64,000 bases of DNA from Actinomycetota bacterium (lineage in GTDB: Bacteria; Actinomycetota; Actinomycetes; Streptosporangiales; Streptosporangiaceae), in NCBI GenBank assembly GCA_027313705.1, contig DAHVDE010000049.1, forward strand, positions 1-64,000, written 5' to 3'. Position 1 is the first letter of the stretch. Every line of letters starts with the position of its first letter. The position numbers were made by a program, and so were the translations under genes. This document shows positions 59,994 through 64,000 of the stretch, one piece after another. The notes under the pieces were generated by a model. That model ran no database searches and was not told where the DNA came from. It was given only the letters and a program-made list of their open reading frames with translations.

Positions 59994-62048
59994 GTGATCC
60001 GATTCGGCATCGTCCTGTCGGTCGTGCTTATCGCAATAGGGCTGCTGGCGACAGGGTTTGCCGTTGGCAGCCTGTTGCTTGTCGCCATCTCGATCGGCGT
60101 TGCTGTACTCGCCGCTCTGATGCTCACGGCCGCGGTTGTTATCTGGCGCCACGAGATCTTCGGTGTGCCTGCGGGGGTGGCCGAGAGGCGGCTGGCGACT
60201 TCCGCTCAGCCCGCTCTTGCTGCCGTGCAGGCCGCAGCCGGAGTTGGTGCCAGTGTCGGCGCGGGTACCGCTGCCGGCGCGATGGCGCCTGGCGAGCAGA
60301 TGAGCGCGGCCGGCCGGGTGCCGGCCGCGCATTCTGGTGACCGTAACAGCAGGCGAAGCTGGTCCGCCGCGGCGGTGACCTCGGGTCCGGGCTCGGGCGA
60401 TGGCCAGCCGTCTGGGAGGGCCAGGTCAAGCGAGCCCGGTCTGCTCAGCAACCTGGACGCACCGAAGCTCAGCAAGCGTCGCGTGGCCGCGCAGCACGTC
60501 GGCGGTCACGCCGCTCCGGCAAAGGCCACTCCGGGAAAGGCGAGTCAGGCTAAGGCAGGCAACGGCAAGCCAGGGCAGGACGGGTCAGGACAGGGCAAGG
60601 TCGAGGCGCAAGTCCCTGACGCCATCGCGGGCGGCGACCACAGGGACGAAGCCGCGCGCGAGTCCGTCGTCAACGGCTCGGGCAGTGCAGTGCGTGCCGG
60701 TGCCGGCGCCGGTATGGCAGAGCCGGAGCGTGCCGGTGTTGCGGAAAAGGCTGCCGCACAGAACCTGGCCAGAGGAAAAAGCAGTGAAGGCACGGCTGCG
60801 AACAAGAAACCGAGCGCGACCACAGCCGGCCTCTCCGGTGGCGTCAGTGCCGGTGGCGTCAGTGCCGGTGGCGTCAGTGCCGGTGGCGTCAGTGCCCCTG
60901 CCGCGAAGGCAAATGCGCTCGCCGACCCGCTAGATGTCGGTCTGACCTCAGCAAGGCCGCAAACACCGGGCAGGCGCGACCAAGCAAAGCCAGCCCAGCC
61001 GGACCCGCAGGCCGCTCCCCGCTCCCGGTCGGCCGCGCCATCGCCGCTGGACGAGCCGAGTACCCGCAGCCGGGACAGGCGATCAGACGCTGCAAAGCCT
61101 GATGCTGGGCGGCCTGATGCTGGGCGGCCCGATGCTGGGCGGCCTGATGCGGCCGGGCGGCACAGTCGGCTGCGGTCGGATGCCTGGAGCACGGAACCAT
61201 GGGGCGGGGACCCGCTTGGCGCGCGAACTGTGCGGAGAGATACGGCCAGGCCGGAAGCTGCCGGAACCACAGAAGTCCCCGGTGCCGACCGGTCGCGCAG
61301 CGAGCAGGCAAAGCCGGCCGCGCAGACCACCTCGGCTTCGGTCATGCCTGGCCAGCAAGTCCCGGCTAAGCCATCGACCGCCGGGCCGCAGGACGTGCAC
61401 CGGCCCAGCCCTGCTGGCCAGGCTGTTCCGCCATCTCCAAGTGGCCAGCGGCCCTCGCCGGCGAGCGACAAGGTACCCGGCGGTCGGACTGCTTCGCCAT
61501 CAGCCGATGTCATGCCTGGCGCCGGCGCCTCGGCCGTAGCCACGCCGGCCGTAGCCACGCCGGCCGGTGCCGGGCCGGCCGGAGGCGCGGCAGCGAAGGT
61601 CGCGCATCGGGCCGCGGATTCAGAAGACGCCAGTTCTGCGGACGCCGGCGCCAAGCGCGCCGGGCAGCAAGACCGGGCGCAGGCGGGCGGTACCCAGAAG
61701 AATCCAATGGGTGAAGGCCCGGCGAGCGGCGACCAGCCATCCAAAGATCCTGCGCCGGCGGACTCTGCCTCGCCGGAGTCTTTGCCGCGAGGATTCGCGG
61801 CAAAGGACCAAGCGCGGGAAAGTCAGCAGGCAGAGGACTCGGGCACTAAGGCCGGTGCGCAGCCGGAGGAGTCGCCGGCGGACTCGGTTCGAGTTGTGCC
61901 AGGCATCGCGAGGTATCACAATGCGGACTGCCTGCTGATCAGGTTCCTCGCCGCCGAGGATCTTGAGGTCATGAGCCGGACCGCCGCTGCCGCAGAGGGC
62001 TACATCGCCTGCAAGGCATGCAAAGCCGACCAGACTCCTGCTAGTTGA
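59994..62048 (+). CDS. Membrane-anchored low-complexity protein with C-terminal H-x3-C...C-x2-C motif
   Basis: Two N-terminal TM helices, long Ala/Pro/Ser-rich region with 15-bp tandem repeats, conserved-looking C-terminus VRVVPGIARYHNADCLLIRFL...GYIACKACKADQ. Confidence 0.75.
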   Translation: MIRFGIVLSVVLIAIGLLATGFAVGSLLLVAISIGVAVLAALMLTAAVVIWRHEIFGVPAGVAERRLATSAQPALAAVQAAAGVGASVGAGTAAGAMAPGEQMSAAGRVPAAHSGDRNSRRSWSAAAVTSGPGSGDGQPSGRARSSEPGLLSNLDAPKLSKRRVAAQHVGGHAAPAKATPGKASQAKAGNGKPGQDGSGQGKVEAQVPDAIAGGDHRDEAARESVVNGSGSAVRAGAGAGMAEPERAGVAEKAAAQNLARGKSSEGTAANKKPSATTAGLSGGVSAGGVSAGGVSAGGVSAPAAKANALADPLDVGLTSARPQTPGRRDQAKPAQPDPQAAPRSRSAAPSPLDEPSTRSRDRRSDAAKPDAGRPDAGRPDAGRPDAAGRHSRLRSDAWSTEPWGGDPLGARTVRRDTARPEAAGTTEVPGADRSRSEQAKPAAQTTSASVMPGQQVPAKPSTAGPQDVHRPSPAGQAVPPSPSGQRPSPASDKVPGGRTASPSADVMPGAGASAVATPAVATPAGAGPAGGAAAKVAHRAADSEDASSADAGAKRAGQQDRAQAGGTQKNPMGEGPASGDQPSKDPAPADSASPESLPRGFAAKDQARESQQAEDSGTKAGAQPEESPADSVRVVPGIARYHNADCLLIRFLAAEDLEVMSRTAAAAEGYIACKACKADQTPAS
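60837..60896 (+). repeat. 15-bp tandem repeat x4 (GGTGGCGTCAGTGCC) encoding GGVSA
   Basis: Four identical 15-bp units in frame. Confidence 0.95.
61101..61145 (+). repeat. 15-bp tandem repeat x3 (GATGCTGGGCGGCCT/C) encoding DAGRP
   Basis: Three consecutive units, one substitution; in-frame. Confidence 0.93.
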
Positions 62049-62063
62049 GCGTCGGCCGCGAGC

Positions 62064-62202
62064 AAACCCGTACGGAGTCGGTGCCAGGGCTCAGACCTTG
62101 TATGGGTTTCCTGCGCATCAGAACCGGTGACCCGGAATCTGGCATACATCGGTAGGAAATCCGTACAGGGTCGGCCGAGTCGCCGCGACCGTGTACGAAT
62201 TT
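62064..62202. repeat. Composite paired-palindrome element, right copy (hairpins 62064-62109 and 62157-62202)
   Basis: AAACCCGTACGGAGTC.../...GACCTTGTATGGGTTT and AAATCCGTACAGGGTCG.../...CGACCGTGTACGAATTT; same layout as 13-152. Confidence 0.75.
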
Positions 62203-62233
62203 GCTCTTCGGTCATCCGCAAATCAGGACATAT

Positions 62234-64000
62234 TTAGCGGTGGTGTGCTACTGAGCGGGCACTGCTCGCAAGCGGCTCGATCCAGAAGACGGCGTTTAGC
62301 CCGCCTACTGCCTGTTCGACCCTTTCGGCAGCATCAGTCGGTACCCCAGATGCCCGGGCAGCGGCCGGGGCGGCGGTACCTGTTGAGGTTATTGCGGCTG
62401 TCAGGGTGGCGGTGACGTCCGGGGTGGCGGCGCTTGCGGGCGGGTGGCCGACGGGGTGAACTCTGGTGCAGGAGGTCGCGCCGACTGCGCGGCGGATGGC
62501 GGAGTCGTGTTCGGTGAGCGCGACGGCGAGGTCCTCGTCGGTGGTCTGCCACCTGACCGAGATCTGGTCGGTCATCGCGAGCCCGGCGCGCTTGCGCGCG
62601 TCTTGAAGTACTCGGACGCAGTGGCGGGCCAGTGCTTCGCGGCGCAGCTCTGGAGTGACGGTCAGATCGAGCTCGACGCGACGGCCGCGGAAGGTACCCT
62701 GCTCGATCGACTTTACGTTCAGCTCCGCGGCGACTAGCGCCAGCAGCTCGCGGTCAAGCGCGGCGTGGCTAGCCGGGCTGATCCAGGCCAGGCCGAGTGG
62801 CTGCCGAGCCTGCATCTGTGCGTACGCCCGTGCCGCGCGGCCGGCGCGCACTACCTGCCTTGCCACGGTCATCTGCGCATCGAGCTCGGGATAGAGCAAC
62901 TGGTCGCGAGGGGCCGGCCAGGGTGTCAGGTGCACCGAATCCGGTGCGCCGCAGGTGCGGATCAGGCCCCACGCGTAGTCGGTGGTGAACGGTGCCAGCG
63001 GCGCCATCAGCCTGGTCAGCACCCCGAGGCAACTGCCCAGGGTCCGCACTGAACCAGAGTGCGGTCGGTCGGCCGGGTCGCCGAACTTCCGGCGGGTCAG
63101 GCGCAGGTACCAGCGCGAGAGGTCACGCAAAAAGGACTCCAGACGGGCGGCGGCCTCGTCACACCTGAATGTCTCGAACGCGGCGGTGACGTCGCGCACC
63201 AGTAGTTGCAGTTCGCTGAGCAGCCAACGATCAAGGACACCGGGTGAGTCGCCGCAGGAACCGGCGGCGACTCGGGTTCCGGCGGCGGGCCTAGGCTGGG
63301 AGTTCTGCGAGAACCACGCCACGATATGCAAGTACCTGCGCAGCACCCGCCTGGCGACCAGGCGCACCGCCTCGTCGGTAACCCTGGTACTTGCCTGCCG
63401 TTGCGTCAGGGAAGCGAAATGCCACCGCAGCGCATCCGCGCCGTGTTTGTCGGCGAGCGGCAGCGGGCTGGCCACGTTCCCGAGCCTGCGGTCCATCGCG
63501 CGTCCGCGCTCGTCGAGTATCCGGCCGGACCACAGCGGCACCGGGTGAGGCTCCGCGCCCTGCCTGAGCCTGCCGATCGCGGCCGTCACCTGTTGCCAGG
63601 ACCGGTCACCAGCCACCAGCAGTCCGGCACCTCCCACCTGCCCTGCCTGCCCGAACCGCTCGAATCGCTCGAATCGCTCGAAAGCCATCAGTCCGTTATC
63701 GAAGTCGGCGGCTACGGTCTCGCCTGTCCAGGTCGCCTGCCCGCCGCAGCCAGTGCACTTGACCAGGATCGTGGCCAGCGCCTGGTAGTGCGGGTCAAGG
63801 CCGCTCAGGTCACGGCCGGCTAGCTCGGACAATTCCGCGAGCGAGCTCACCCAGGTGAGGTGACCGTCAGGGCATTCCCATAGCGGCAGCGGCGCGCCCC
63901 AGTACCTGGTGTGCGACAAAACCCAGTCTTGCCCCGCTCCCAGGTGCAAATACCACGAGCGCAGCGCACGGTCGAGCAGCGGAGAACCGCACCGCCAGCA
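62234..64000 (-). CDS. Isoleucyl-tRNA synthetase-like protein (5' end beyond window) with degenerate catalytic motifs
   Basis: Frame open to the window edge: CWRCGSPLLDRALRSWYLHLGAGQDWVLSHTRYWGAPLPLWECPDGH...; anticodon-binding region SELQLLVRDVTAAFETFRCDEAAARLESFLRDLSRWYLRLTRRKF. KMSKS position reads AMDRR. Confidence 0.85.
   Translation of the reverse strand, partial: CWRCGSPLLDRALRSWYLHLGAGQDWVLSHTRYWGAPLPLWECPDGHLTWVSSLAELSELAGRDLSGLDPHYQALATILVKCTGCGGQATWTGETVAADFDNGLMAFERFERFERFGQAGQVGGAGLLVAGDRSWQQVTAAIGRLRQGAEPHPVPLWSGRILDERGRAMDRRLGNVASPLPLADKHGADALRWHFASLTQRQASTRVTDEAVRLVARRVLRRYLHIVAWFSQNSQPRPAAGTRVAAGSCGDSPGVLDRWLLSELQLLVRDVTAAFETFRCDEAAARLESFLRDLSRWYLRLTRRKFGDPADRPHSGSVRTLGSCLGVLTRLMAPLAPFTTDYAWGLIRTCGAPDSVHLTPWPAPRDQLLYPELDAQMTVARQVVRAGRAARAYAQMQARQPLGLAWISPASHAALDRELLALVAAELNVKSIEQGTFRGRRVELDLTVTPELRREALARHCVRVLQDARKRAGLAMTDQISVRWQTTDEDLAVALTEHDSAIRRAVGATSCTRVHPVGHPPASAATPDVTATLTAAITSTGTAAPAAARASGVPTDAAERVEQAVGGLNAVFWIEPLASSARSVAHHR

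Noticed and set aside
60837-61145. Regular short repeats considered as a possible CRISPR array
   Set aside because: 15-bp head-to-tail units without spacers, in frame with a coding sequence, and no cas genes in the window.

Overview
High-GC actinobacterial chromosomal segment. The right half (about 39.8-60 kb) is a canonical dcw cell-division/cell-wall cluster: mraZ-rsmH-ftsL-like-ftsI-murE-murF-mraY-murD-ftsW-murG-murC-ftsQ-ftsZ-pgeF-yggS-sepF-yggT-divIVA. The left half holds two XRE/DUF5753 regulator modules, a sugar-type ABC transporter preceded by an ABC-ATPase/GAF/histidine-kinase fusion and its response regulator, a secreted GH16-like protein, an FMN riboswitch with ribE-ribBA-ribH, an iron-type ABC transporter with an IdeR/DmdR-like iron box, xdhC-mocA, a possible toxin/immunity-like pair, aroC-aroK-aroB-aroQ, LLM oxidoreductase, NDH-2, pepQ/P, nusB, dinB, DUF3040, and a TgpA-DUF58-MoxR operon. 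The strongest items for follow-up are: (1) a composite element of two ~45-bp palindromes about 93-95 bp apart (motif AATCCGTACAGGGTC), present once at each end of the window and not explained by any annotated feature; (2) the ABC-ATPase fused to a histidine kinase, next to a transporter whose own ATPase has only one ABC domain, with a GTTAA-type repeat array in its promoter region; (3) an IleRS-like protein with a long intact frame but eroded KMSKS and WFDSG motifs; (4) an exact 10-bp-phased GTGG x4 array upstream of mraZ. All family calls are from motif recognition by eye; no database search was run.
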